Shown here: positions 1 to 7,400 of the stretch, one piece after another
Position numbering within the stretch: position 1 is the stretch's first letter
How the letters are laid out: every line of letters starts with the position of its first letter
Assembly (NCBI GenBank): GCA_021823385.1
Contig: JAKAOC010000002.1
Coordinates: 1 to 19,214, forward strand
Direction of reading: 5' to 3'
Source: Actinomycetes bacterium
Lineage (GTDB): Bacteria; Actinomycetota; Acidimicrobiia; Acidimicrobiales; Acidimicrobiaceae
DNA length: 19,214 nucleotides
Notes under the pieces: model-generated
Seen by the model: only the letters and a program-made list of their open reading frames with translations
The model's database searches: none
What the model was told of the DNA's origin: nothing
Made by a program: the position numbers and the translations under genes

Positions 1-46
1 CGCCATCGTGGCGCGCGTCGACGGTGCGGTTGGTCGTGATGGTCAT
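1..46 (-). CDS. 5' end of a divergent gene running off the left edge (partial, hypothetical)
   Basis: Read on the minus strand from an ATG at 46-44, the first codons give MTITTNRTVDARHDG, and nearly every third position is G or C, as in real genes here. A purine-rich GGGGAAGGAA (plus positions 56-65) lies 9 bases upstream of this ATG and would serve as a ribosome binding site. Only about 15 codons are in the window, so no family can be named. The plus-strand reading of the same bases is also open but looks unlike a protein. If real, the gene is divergent from the HTH gene starting near 128 and shares an 81-base control region with it. Confidence 0.4.
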   Translation of the reverse strand, partial: MTITTNRTVDARHDG

Positions 47-127
47 GTCGAAGAGTTCCTTCCCCGCCCTCTCTGCTCAACGAATCGGTTGTTCCATCTG
101 CCTCACAGGAGGTTGACACAGAGGGTC
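47..127. promoter_or_regulatory. Short intergenic region between divergent genes
   Basis: These 81 bases separate the putative left-going gene from the right-going HTH gene, so promoters for both should lie here or overlap the coding starts. A clear AGGAGG is at 107-112 on the plus strand. A TTGACA hexamer at 113-118 matches the -35 consensus, but no matching -10 box stands at the right distance, so it is not called as a promoter. Confidence 0.3.
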
Positions 128-1045
128 GTGTACACCCTGGATCCGAGGCTGAAGTCGCACCTGACGCCGGTCGCTCGAGTCTTGGAGGACGAGATTGACA
201 CCGCCGCGGGCGGTCTCATGGTCCCGACGGCCGTGCGCCCACTGTTCGCCTCGACAATCTCGGACCAAGTCGTCGAGCGAGTCAACGCTCGCCTCCTCGC
301 GGCGGGCTGGCTTATCGACGAAGGGGCCACTGAGAACGCAGAGCCGACCGTCTCGGTGCGCGAGGCCGCCCGGATTCTCCAGTTAGCCGAGTCGACGACT
401 CGACGGCTCTTCGGTGGCGCGATCCCGGCGTACAAGAGTTCTCGGGGCTGGCGTGCCCTCTTAAAGGATGTTGAAGCCTTCGGTGACCGCAACGAGGGCT
501 GCTGGCTCCTACCCGCCCTTGCTGCGGACCTCGGCGTGCCCTACCACGCTGCCTTCCAGGCGTTGAGTCGCCTCGGCATCTCCCCGCGACGCGATAGCCA
601 CGATGAGCGGGTGTACGTCCTCTCCGAGGAGGAGGCCGGGCGCTTGCGTCAAGCGGTCGAGGAGACCAACGCTCTACGGGATCGAGCCTTGCGGGTGCAC
701 GAGGCGGCCGCACATCTTGGCGTGGCGGAGTCGACGATTCGTCACTGGGTGGCATCGGGCCGACTCGAACTCGCGGGTGAGACCGACTTCACCGGTGCAA
801 CCTACGTCATGCGGGACTCGGTGGAAGTGGAGGGGAGTCGACGTCACTCGGTACCGCGAGGAGTCAGCGCCGCAATGCTCTGCGAGGTGGCAGGGATTGA
901 TCGCGCCGGTCTGGCCGGACTGGTCAAGGTCGGTTTGCTCGTGAAAGATCGCCGTGGCTCGCTGACGAGAGACTCGGTGCGACGCTGGGCGACGGGGTAC
1001 CGCCCGGAACTGCTGGGCGCTCTCCTTGACTCGCCGAGATCGTAG
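128..1045 (+). CDS. Multi-module helix-turn-helix (excisionase/MerR-like) DNA-binding protein
   Basis: About 305 aa from the GTG at 128. Two segments closely resemble the excisionase-type HTH (HTH_17/MerR-like): residues ~75-118, with VSVREAARILQLAESTTRRL, and ~188-235, with RVHEAAAHLGVAESTIRHWV followed by a wing. Two weaker HTH-like segments lie between and after them (~124-180, with LAADLGVPYHAAFQALSRLG, and ~242-292). The protein is therefore largely a string of small DNA-binding modules without a visible enzyme domain. It probably binds repeated DNA sites, as a regulator or as a directionality factor for the recombinase downstream; that role is inferred from context. The start is uncertain: AGGAGG at 107-112 is 15 bases from GTG 128, and ATG 220 is an alternative. 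The frame is open to the window edge, but the upstream residues look non-coding. It contains two TTA codons, rare in such GC-rich DNA. Confidence 0.75.
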   Translation: MYTLDPRLKSHLTPVARVLEDEIDTAAGGLMVPTAVRPLFASTISDQVVERVNARLLAAGWLIDEGATENAEPTVSVREAARILQLAESTTRRLFGGAIPAYKSSRGWRALLKDVEAFGDRNEGCWLLPALAADLGVPYHAAFQALSRLGISPRRDSHDERVYVLSEEEAGRLRQAVEETNALRDRALRVHEAAAHLGVAESTIRHWVASGRLELAGETDFTGATYVMRDSVEVEGSRRHSVPRGVSAAMLCEVAGIDRAGLAGLVKVGLLVKDRRGSLTRDSVRRWATGYRPELLGALLDSPRS

Positions 1046-1056
1046 GCGGTGTCTTC

Positions 1057-1070
1057 ACGCGAGCTCGCGT
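1057..1070. repeat. 14-bp perfect palindrome ACGCGAGCTCGCGT
   Basis: The sequence equals its own reverse complement over 14 bases with no spacer and begins 11 bases after the stop codon of the HTH gene. No U-rich tail follows, so it is a poor terminator. It could be a dimer binding site or a recombinase crossover region. Confidence 0.6.
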
Positions 1071-1131
1071 CACTGTCGGGCGTGAGTGAGGTGGTCGGGC
1101 GGCGGCGCCGCGGATGCGCACCGCTCTGCGC

Positions 1132-1162
1132 CGAGGGGCGCGGGGGCGGCATCTGCCCCTCG
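1132..1162. repeat. Inverted repeat CGAGGGGC / GCCCCTCG
   Basis: Eight-base arms at 1132-1139 and 1155-1162 are exact reverse complements around a 15-base loop. No T tract follows. It may be an RNA hairpin or a protein-binding dyad. Confidence 0.5.
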
Positions 1163-1177
1163 TGGTATGAGCGTCCT

Positions 1178-1190
1178 ATTGCGCGGCAAT
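1178..1190. repeat. Short dyad ATTGC-GCG-GCAAT
   Basis: Five-base arms around a 3-base centre form a 13-base near-palindrome. It is AT-richer than its surroundings, which makes a protein-binding site plausible. Short dyads also arise by chance, so confidence is low. Confidence 0.35.
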
Positions 1191-1376
1191 CTGAACCTCG
1201 GACGATCTGCCGGTATGTCGAGACCATCGCCGCACAGCCACGCGCCCCTCTTTGCGTGTCACGAATTGGCCGCCGCCGTCGAGAACTTGCTTGCGGGAGA
1301 GAAGGCTGACCTGCGGATAGTGCCGTTCGTCCGCGTTCTGTGCAGTAGCGCCAACGACGACGACAAGTCCAGTTCG

Positions 1377-1400
1377 GGTAAGTCACACTCGTCACTTACC
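1377..1400. promoter_or_regulatory. Operator-like dyad GGTAAGT-N10-ACTTACC
   Basis: Exact 7-base arms at 1377-1383 and 1394-1400 are separated by 10 bases, which puts their centres about 1.6 helical turns apart. GTCAC is also repeated directly at 1382-1386 and 1391-1395. This geometry suits a dimeric HTH regulator, and the multi-HTH protein next door is an obvious candidate ligand. That pairing is inference. Confidence 0.4.
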
Positions 1401-1481
1401 GTCGCAGTTGATGGCACTCCAACGTCGACCTACGGAGGAAGCGGTACCTGCTCGGGTATTCCAGCCGGTGACTGCGCTCAC

Positions 1482-1517
1482 GCGAGCGAGGTGCCTCCAG
1501 GCCTGGGAGGCGCTCGC
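1482..1517 (+). other. Strong composite hairpin upstream of the recombinase start
   Basis: GCGAGC (1482-1487) pairs with GCTCGC (1512-1517), and GCCTCC (1493-1498) pairs with GGAGGC (1506-1511). The centre AGGCCT (1499-1504) is itself palindromic. A 5-base bulge lies on the left arm. The element ends 44 bases before the ATG of the recombinase, so as RNA it could affect translation and as DNA it could be a binding or recombination site. Confidence 0.45.
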
Positions 1518-1529
1518 TGCGGCGACACT

Positions 1530-1542
1530 CCGCCGTCGGCGG
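1530..1542. repeat. Near-palindrome CCGCCG-T-CGGCGG just before the ribosome binding site
   Basis: Perfect 6-base arms flank a single central base and end 8 bases before the AGGAGG of the recombinase gene. A protein bound here, or a hairpin in the RNA, would sit next to the translation start. Confidence 0.45.
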
Positions 1543-1561
1543 ATGAGAGAAGGAGGAGCCG

Positions 1562-2863
1562 ATGAGCCTCGCCCATGAACCCTACGACCTGACGGGCGAC
1601 GACCCCGTTCTGGAGGCGCGCACGATGGTGCCCCCGCCATCACTGCTGCGCCAGATTCCACGGCTGGATGAGCGAGCCCGCGATCTCGTCGTGGTGCGCG
1701 AGTCGGCGGTCTACGACCACACGCTGATGGATGGGTGCATCCAGCACACTCTCTCCTACTGCAAGCATCTGCCCGGATATGAGGGTGCCCGCCAGGTAGG
1801 ACTAGACCCCTTGCTGCGCCCTGAGGCGCTCCCGGCCGGAGTGGCGGCCGTGCCCTTGGCGCATCGGGGAACCCGTGGCGTCCTCTTCTCGATCGAGGGC
1901 ACACTCTTCTTCTACTCTGAGGCGTCAGCAGCCAAGACCGACGTGCAGGGCGACAACCAATGGACCCTGATCCTGAACGCGCTGCTTGAGCGGGTACGCC
2001 CGGAACAGCTGCACGTCGTCGCTCTGTCGCGCCTCGTGCGTTCCTTCGAGATGGCGGGCCTCGTCCACAGCACCGTGACGCGCAATGTGAAAACGGTGTA
2101 CGCCGGCGGCGCGCGGATCCCTATGCAGGGTGAGGGTTACCAGATGGGCCAGCTCATGTGGAGCACGCTCGCGACCATCAGCGCAAGCGAGCGTCACCTC
2201 ATCGTCCAGCGCCTGACGGCCGGAGTCGTGGCCAAGTACGTGCGCGGGGAGTGGGTACGCGGCGTGGGTAGCCAGCCATTGGGCTACACCTACGACCCCG
2301 AGGCCAAGAACTTGAAGCTCGACCTCGGGGCTCGTGAGCAGGTGGCGCTTGCCTGGACGCTGCTGGCTGACTCGAGGGTCACCGCCGAGAAGTTCGTGAG
2401 GCTGCTTGGTGACGCCGGAATCGTGAGCTCGTCGACCAGCCGTGAGGGTCGGCGACGTAACGTGGGGGACCTGCGTGACCCGGCCACGTATGTGAACCAC
2501 CTGCTGCGCTACGCGGACCTCTACCGCACGGGGCATCACGTTCAGCGCCACCGCAACCCCTTCCCGGGCTCAGACCACATCTCGGCCCTGCCGGTGCTTG
2601 CTCCCTCGACGGACTACCCCGAGGGCCACGTGGAGTTCAGTTACGACTGGGGGCTCCCCGAGGGCGGCTGGATCGACCACGAGATCATCACGACGGCGCT
2701 CGAGGTTCGTCGCAGTTACCGTCCGCGCACTGGGGGGCGAGCACGCAAGCGCGTTGCTCCACTCACGGGGGCCAACTGGGTTCAGGACGGCAGTGAGTTC
2801 CTCGTCCAGGCGACGTCGCGAGAGGGTTATGAGTTGCGAGTACGAAGGGCGGGTGTGCGATGA
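1562..2863 (+). CDS. Serine recombinase, catalytic-domain part of a split large recombinase
   Basis: 433 aa, starting at an ATG 5 bases after AGGAGG. The order of elements matches the resolvase/invertase family: a VVVRES strand with a candidate nucleophile serine (S48; the less likely alternative is S122 in YSEAS), then SRLVRS (156-161), corresponding to the family's DRLgRs with both arginines (R157, R160) kept but the aspartate changed to serine. Next comes a STLATISASERHLIVQRL helix equivalent to the family's 'laalaefEr..i.eR' region, and then WVRGVGSQPLGYTYD, the usual W-x-G-x-x-P-x-GY entry to the Recombinase domain. Family members cut and rejoin DNA at paired att sites through a phosphoserine link. 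The distal zinc ribbon and coiled coil of large serine recombinases are absent here but appear in the next gene, which overlaps by 4 bases. The catalytic domain is divergent, so activity is not certain. Confidence 0.75.
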   Translation: MSLAHEPYDLTGDDPVLEARTMVPPPSLLRQIPRLDERARDLVVVRESAVYDHTLMDGCIQHTLSYCKHLPGYEGARQVGLDPLLRPEALPAGVAAVPLAHRGTRGVLFSIEGTLFFYSEASAAKTDVQGDNQWTLILNALLERVRPEQLHVVALSRLVRSFEMAGLVHSTVTRNVKTVYAGGARIPMQGEGYQMGQLMWSTLATISASERHLIVQRLTAGVVAKYVRGEWVRGVGSQPLGYTYDPEAKNLKLDLGAREQVALAWTLLADSRVTAEKFVRLLGDAGIVSSSTSREGRRRNVGDLRDPATYVNHLLRYADLYRTGHHVQRHRNPFPGSDHISALPVLAPSTDYPEGHVEFSYDWGLPEGGWIDHEIITTALEVRRSYRPRTGGRARKRVAPLTGANWVQDGSEFLVQATSREGYELRVRRAGVR

Positions 2864-4230
2864 GCGGTGCCTGGCATACGGGTAGCTCCGCCGACGGTCA
2901 CAAGATCGCCTCGCTGAAGCGCGTCGACTTGCATCGCGCGATCGCGGAAGCGACGGCACAGGCCTTCCGGGACGGCGTCGAGGCGGCCAGAGCCGACGGC
3001 CTGGCGGCCCTGGATGCTCAGGGGCGTCGCGTCGTCGTCAATCGCAGTGAGGCTCGACGAATTGCCCTGAGGGAGCGTCTTGACGAGGAGCGCCGGATAG
3101 CTCGACGCTTGAGAGATCAAGTGGTCCGAGAGGTCGATCCGGAAGTCGCTCGAGCCTACGAGACGGACGCCCGAGATCACACCCTCGAGGTGAAGCGTCT
3201 CGAGGAAGAGCTCGCTCGGACTGGGAGTCACGAGGTCACACCACGACTCCCGGACTCATTCACCGGAGAGATCGACTTCCTGTTGGCGGGCATCGAATCG
3301 CTCCTCGATCCCACGGGGATGGTCGACCGCGAGGACGCCGAGAACCTGGAGGCGGTGTTGAAGGACTTGAGAATCGAAGTGGTCGACGAGGACTGGTGTG
3401 AATTCTCCCTGTACTGGCAGATCCCCGCCAACGGCTCGGTCGTGAACTTCGGGCCGATCTCCGGGCGGGTACCACGTCAGGGTCGCGTAATGACGCCAGC
3501 CGAGCGCCAGGTCGTCGAGCACGGTGGGCCGAGCCGCGTCGAGCGTCGCAAGTTGGTGCACCGGCTCGAGCAGGCCGGCTACCCGTACAGCGTGGCGAGG
3601 GCTGTCAGTATCGCACCTTTCCCCCAACTCTCCGAGGCGCTTCTCGGCGGGGAACCCCGATGGTCAGACAACCCAGACTCGTTCGATCACGGAGCCTTCA
3701 ACGCCCATCTCCGCGAGGTCTACGGCGGACTAAGGTCATGGGACGCTGGTACGTGGTGCCACACCAACCCGAAGCGGCAGATTCTCGCGGATGTGGTCGC
3801 CGCCTTCGGAAACTCCGCGCGGCTCGATCGACTTCAGCACGTGACCCAGTTCTTCGGGATCAAGAACACGGACCTCCACCCACTCACCCTCCCGCGACTC
3901 AAAGAGGGCACGCCTGTCTGGGAACCTTCAATCCGGCGGGTGGGCCAGTGGAGCGCTGCAACCACAGCGGAAGGGAGCTACGTCGAGTCGCACTTGTGCT
4001 CGGGATGCGGACGGGCTGCCACGGCTGTCGTTCGTGTACCGGAAGTCCCTGGTTCGATTCTGTGTCGCGAGTGTGCTGTCAGCCCTTTCCTGCCAAGTTT
4101 GCAGTTCCCATATAACTACCTTGAACTCGCGCTGCCCGAGACCAGCATTCCCGATGAACTTCTGACGGAGGCTTTGCGAATGAAATCCGGTTCGAGGCGC
4201 AAGGGACCACGCCCCTCGATTTCGAGGTAA
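2860..4230 (+). CDS. Recombinase partner protein with coiled coil and zinc ribbon
   Basis: 456 aa, translationally coupled to the catalytic gene by an ATGA overlap, with GAAGGG at 2844-2849 as ribosome binding site. Residues ~62-121 are charged and heptad-like, suggesting a coiled coil. Residues ~160-192 (AVLKDLRIEVVDEDWCEFSL...) resemble the beta-strand region near the end of large serine recombinases, and share an EFSxxWxxPxxG pattern (181-192) with the end of the preceding protein (358-369). A zinc ribbon is formed by C380, C383, C402 and C405. No catalytic serine or DRLxRS motif is seen, so it cannot be a recombinase alone. The likely role is DNA binding, synapsis or direction control for the catalytic partner, which is inference. 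The part between ~195 and 375 is unrecognised. The last codons form a small hairpin with the stop. Confidence 0.65.
   Translation: MSGAWHTGSSADGHKIASLKRVDLHRAIAEATAQAFRDGVEAARADGLAALDAQGRRVVVNRSEARRIALRERLDEERRIARRLRDQVVREVDPEVARAYETDARDHTLEVKRLEEELARTGSHEVTPRLPDSFTGEIDFLLAGIESLLDPTGMVDREDAENLEAVLKDLRIEVVDEDWCEFSLYWQIPANGSVVNFGPISGRVPRQGRVMTPAERQVVEHGGPSRVERRKLVHRLEQAGYPYSVARAVSIAPFPQLSEALLGGEPRWSDNPDSFDHGAFNAHLREVYGGLRSWDAGTWCHTNPKRQILADVVAAFGNSARLDRLQHVTQFFGIKNTDLHPLTLPRLKEGTPVWEPSIRRVGQWSAATTAEGSYVESHLCSGCGRAATAVVRVPEVPGSILCRECAVSPFLPSLQFPYNYLELALPETSIPDELLTEALRMKSGSRRKGPRPSISR
4214..4227 (+). other. Small hairpin at the end of the zinc-ribbon gene
   Basis: CCTCGA and TCGAGG are inverted around TT, immediately before the TAA stop. 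The stem is short and not followed by a T run, so it is at best a weak terminator. Confidence 0.3.
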
Positions 4231-4464
4231 TTGAGGTGGAAGAGAACCCTGGGCAGGTCACGGTATGTGGGGCCGGGGCAGACTGTACAGCCTTTCAATG
4301 GGACGGTCAGTTGGCCACGAAAACTGGAACTCTGCAGGTGGATCAGGTTAGTTAAAACCGACCAAGGCAAATGTCACATCCGCCTTGTAACGTCTTGGTG
4401 ATCGTCCTTGCGGAGTCGGGTTGAGCGATGCAGACCAGCTCGGTGGACACGAATGGGAGGCCGT
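4231..4464 (+). promoter_or_regulatory. Intergenic region carrying the presumed promoter of the helicase operon
   Basis: 234 bases, lower in GC than the genes on both sides, especially around 4340-4395. It must hold the promoter of the three-gene operon unless transcription reads through from the recombinase. Visible structure: the palindrome CTGTACAG at 4283-4290, and CAAGGC (4363-4368) able to pair with GCCTTG (4382-4387), competing with ACCAAG (4361-4366) pairing to CTTGGT (4394-4399). No good -35/-10 pair could be chosen. GGGAGG at 4455-4460 is the ribosome binding site for the next gene. Confidence 0.4.
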
Positions 4465-7400
4465 ATGCCAGGGGATCGGGTGGGGACCCTCGTCTCGATC
4501 CTGGCCGCCCATCCCGGTGGCATCTCGACGGCTGAGCTCTTCGCCGACCTGCGCCAGCACTGGCCTCATCTCACCGAGGCCCAGGCGGGCAGCATTGTCG
4601 AAGCCGCCGGCGATCTGGTGGAGGTAGTCGGGAGGACGGTTCGTCTGCGTGCCCTGCCGGCCGAAGTGTCTCCCGCCGATGCCCCCGAACCCCACGAGGG
4701 GGTGCGGGTGGTGGCCTTTGACTGCGAGACCGCCGTCCGACTGGTGGCCACCGCCCCTTACACCGAGGCTCGGATCTTCCAGATCGGGGCGGTACGCCTC
4801 GGGACCGATACGGCCTGGGTGGCCGAGGCGCCCGAGTTCGTACGCTTCGTTGAGCTCGAGGAGGGCTTCGAGGTCTTCGACCCCCAGGTGGCCGCCCGCC
4901 ATGCCGCAGAGAGTCGCCCACCGGCAGAGGTACTTGGGGCATTCTGCGATTTCGTGGCGTCGGCCGATTACCTCGTGGCTTACAACGCCGAGGTGGCGGA
5001 CTTCTCGTTCATCGACGAGGCTGCTGACCGTGCCCACCTCGAGCGCATCGAGGGCCCGGCTCGCGTGGACGCCCTTTACCTCGGACTGTGCTTCTACCCG
5101 CACGCCTCGGGCAGCCACCGTCTCTTCGACCTGGCGGCGCGCGCCGGGGTGGAACTGGTCGAGGCCACCTGGCACGACGCCCTTGACGACTCGCGGGTGC
5201 TGGCCCGATTGCTCGAGGCGCTCGGGCAGGAGGTCGCCGCCAAGGACCCTGGCCTGGTGGCGCTGCTCTCGGCCCTCGGGGCCACCAGTGCGCCCTGGAA
5301 GATGCTCTTCGCCCTTGGCGGTCTCCCTGCTCCCCAACCGGTCGCCCTCGAGACCGACGACGTCACCCCGGTGGTGCTCGGGCACCTGGGGGCCACCGCC
5401 CCGTTGCGAACCCGAGGTCGGGCGAGAGTAGGCGGCGTGCCGACGGCCCTGCGCGGGACCGAGGGTATCGACCCCCATCTGGTGGCCAGCGCAGCGCGCG
5501 GTGGGGCCGAGTTGCGGGCGTCACAAGACGAGATGGCCAAAGTGCTCCGCCGCTGGATCTCCGATGGCACCGACGGCCTGTGCGAGGCCCCGACCGGTAT
5601 CGGCAAGTCCTATGTCACCTTGTCCACCGCGCTCGAGTGGCTCGAGTCGCACCCGCGGGGCCGGGTGGTCATCGCCACCCACACCAAACAACTCCAGCGC
5701 CAACTGGCCGCCGAGATTGAGAAGCTCGCCCACGGCGAGTTGGCCTGGCTGCGGCCGGCTTCTGGTCTGGTGAAGGGCGCGGCCAACCGGCTGTCCCTGC
5801 GCTCACTGGTGCACACCATCGCCGATTGCACCGAGGAGTTGGCCGCCTCGCCCCGCCCGGCCCAGGGCACGCTCTACTCCGAACCGCGCTTCTGCGAGCT
5901 GGTGGCCTACCTGTTGCTGCGGCTCTGCTCCGCGCCTTCGAATCTGGCCGACGAGTGGGAGTCACGGTCCGTCGACCCGATGGACGTGGCACCCTTCTTC
6001 GAGACCTACACCGAGGGCTCCCTGCCCCGCTGGCTCCGCCTTTTGTCCCAGGCCGAGGCAGGCGACTTTGGCGCGCCACCAACGCCGGGCGCCGGTGTAC
6101 CGGCTCCGGTAGTAGGAGGTGGCGGTGGTGGCTCGGATCCCAGCGCGCCGGCCGCAACGGAGCCAGACCCCGGTGCCGAACCCTCGGCATCGTCATCGTC
6201 GGAGCCACCGCACGATCCGTTGGAGTTGCACACCGAGTTCGCCCCCGAAGCTGTGGCCCGCCACCGCCTGGTGGTCACCAACCACGCCCTCTTGATGGCG
6301 CACCGAGAGCACATCGGGGACAACCAGACCCTCCTCATTGTTGACGAGGCCCACGCCATCGAATCGACGGCGACCGAGGCCCTCTCCACCCACATCGACT
6401 TCCTCTCGGTCGAGCTGTTGGCCCGAGAGGCCCTGCGCTGTGGCCGAGAGCTCGCCGGGGTCGTCGATGTCACCGGTCTCTTGAGTGCAGCCGACGATCT
6501 CGACGCTGCACTGCATTCAGAGATCCTGCCCAACACGGTGTCGCGGATCTTCGACACCGTTCTCGGTCCCAAGACTCGGGGCAACGCCAACCGGGCCGCC
6601 ACCTTGGTGTCACGGTGGGGCGGCGATCAGGCCCGGCGCGACGTGATGCGCGCCGTGAGTGAGGTCCGAGCCCTGCACCAAAGGAGTGAGTACTTGGTTC
6701 GGATGGTCATGGCCGTGCTCAACTCCGCCCCCTTCGCGCAGGTCGAGCCGGCCGCCGCCGAGCGCTTCGCTGCCCTGGGTGATCGCGCCATGGCCGTGGA
6801 GGAGGCGACCGGAGCCATCTGCGATGTGGCCGACGCCGTGTTCGGCCCACCGCCGGCGCGCGCCAGCGCGCCAGCTGCGCCGCCTGTCGGGGGAGATGGC
6901 AACGACGGCAGCGATACCGATGCAGAAGATGACGACGACTCCATCACGGTCGTTGACGACGAGGATGTCGACGGAGAAAACCTCGACGTCGATGAGGCTG
7001 ATGGCGACGAGATAGACGGGGACCTCGCATTTGGGCCTGCGCCGGCGGGGAACGGCCCCGGGCCGGTGGCCAATCGGATCGTGTGGGCCAACGAGGATGA
7101 GAGCCCGGACCTCGTCCGGGGCATGGGGATGCGCCATTACCGCTTTGCGCTGCACACGAGCCCGGTGGAGCTGCCCCTTGAGGCTAAATGGATGGCGCTG
7201 CGCCCAAGTTTCGCCCGTTCGGTGTGGATCTCAGCTACCTTGTCGGTGGCGCCAGGCCCGCAGTACACCGGCTTCGAGTTCATCCGCTCGCGCCTCGGGT
7301 TCGGGACGGACGTGGCCGAGCACCGGCTGCCCGCCTCCTTCGACTACGCCCACAACGCGAGGCTCTACGTGATGAGCGACTTCCCAAGCTGGAGCGAGCA

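Larger units (their letters stand above)
1046..1561. promoter_or_regulatory. Gene-free leader upstream of the recombinase, rich in dyad symmetry
   Basis: No convincing gene occupies these 516 bases: the open frames on either strand are short, basic or low-complexity, and lack ribosome binding sites. The stretch carries at least six inverted repeats of different sequence, listed separately where strong. Such density before a site-specific recombinase is compatible with recombination (att/res-like) sites, operators, or a structured mRNA leader. The sequence alone does not decide between these. The ribosome binding site for the next gene is AGGAGG at 1551-1556, 5 bases before its ATG. Confidence 0.5.

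Noticed and set aside
113..118. TTGACA as the -35 box of a promoter for the HTH gene
   Set aside because: No acceptable -10 sequence lies 16-18 bases downstream, and a start site that far right would fall inside the coding region.
1086..1565. Plus-strand open frame of 159 codons in the leader before the recombinase
   Set aside because: Low-complexity Ala/Gly/Ser/Arg composition, no ribosome binding site, and it spans several inverted repeats that suggest a non-coding role.
4348..5478. Long minus-strand open frame (376 codons) opposite the exonuclease domain
   Set aside because: It is opposite strongly supported exonuclease motifs, is rich in Gly, Arg and His, and is a typical antisense shadow in GC-rich DNA.
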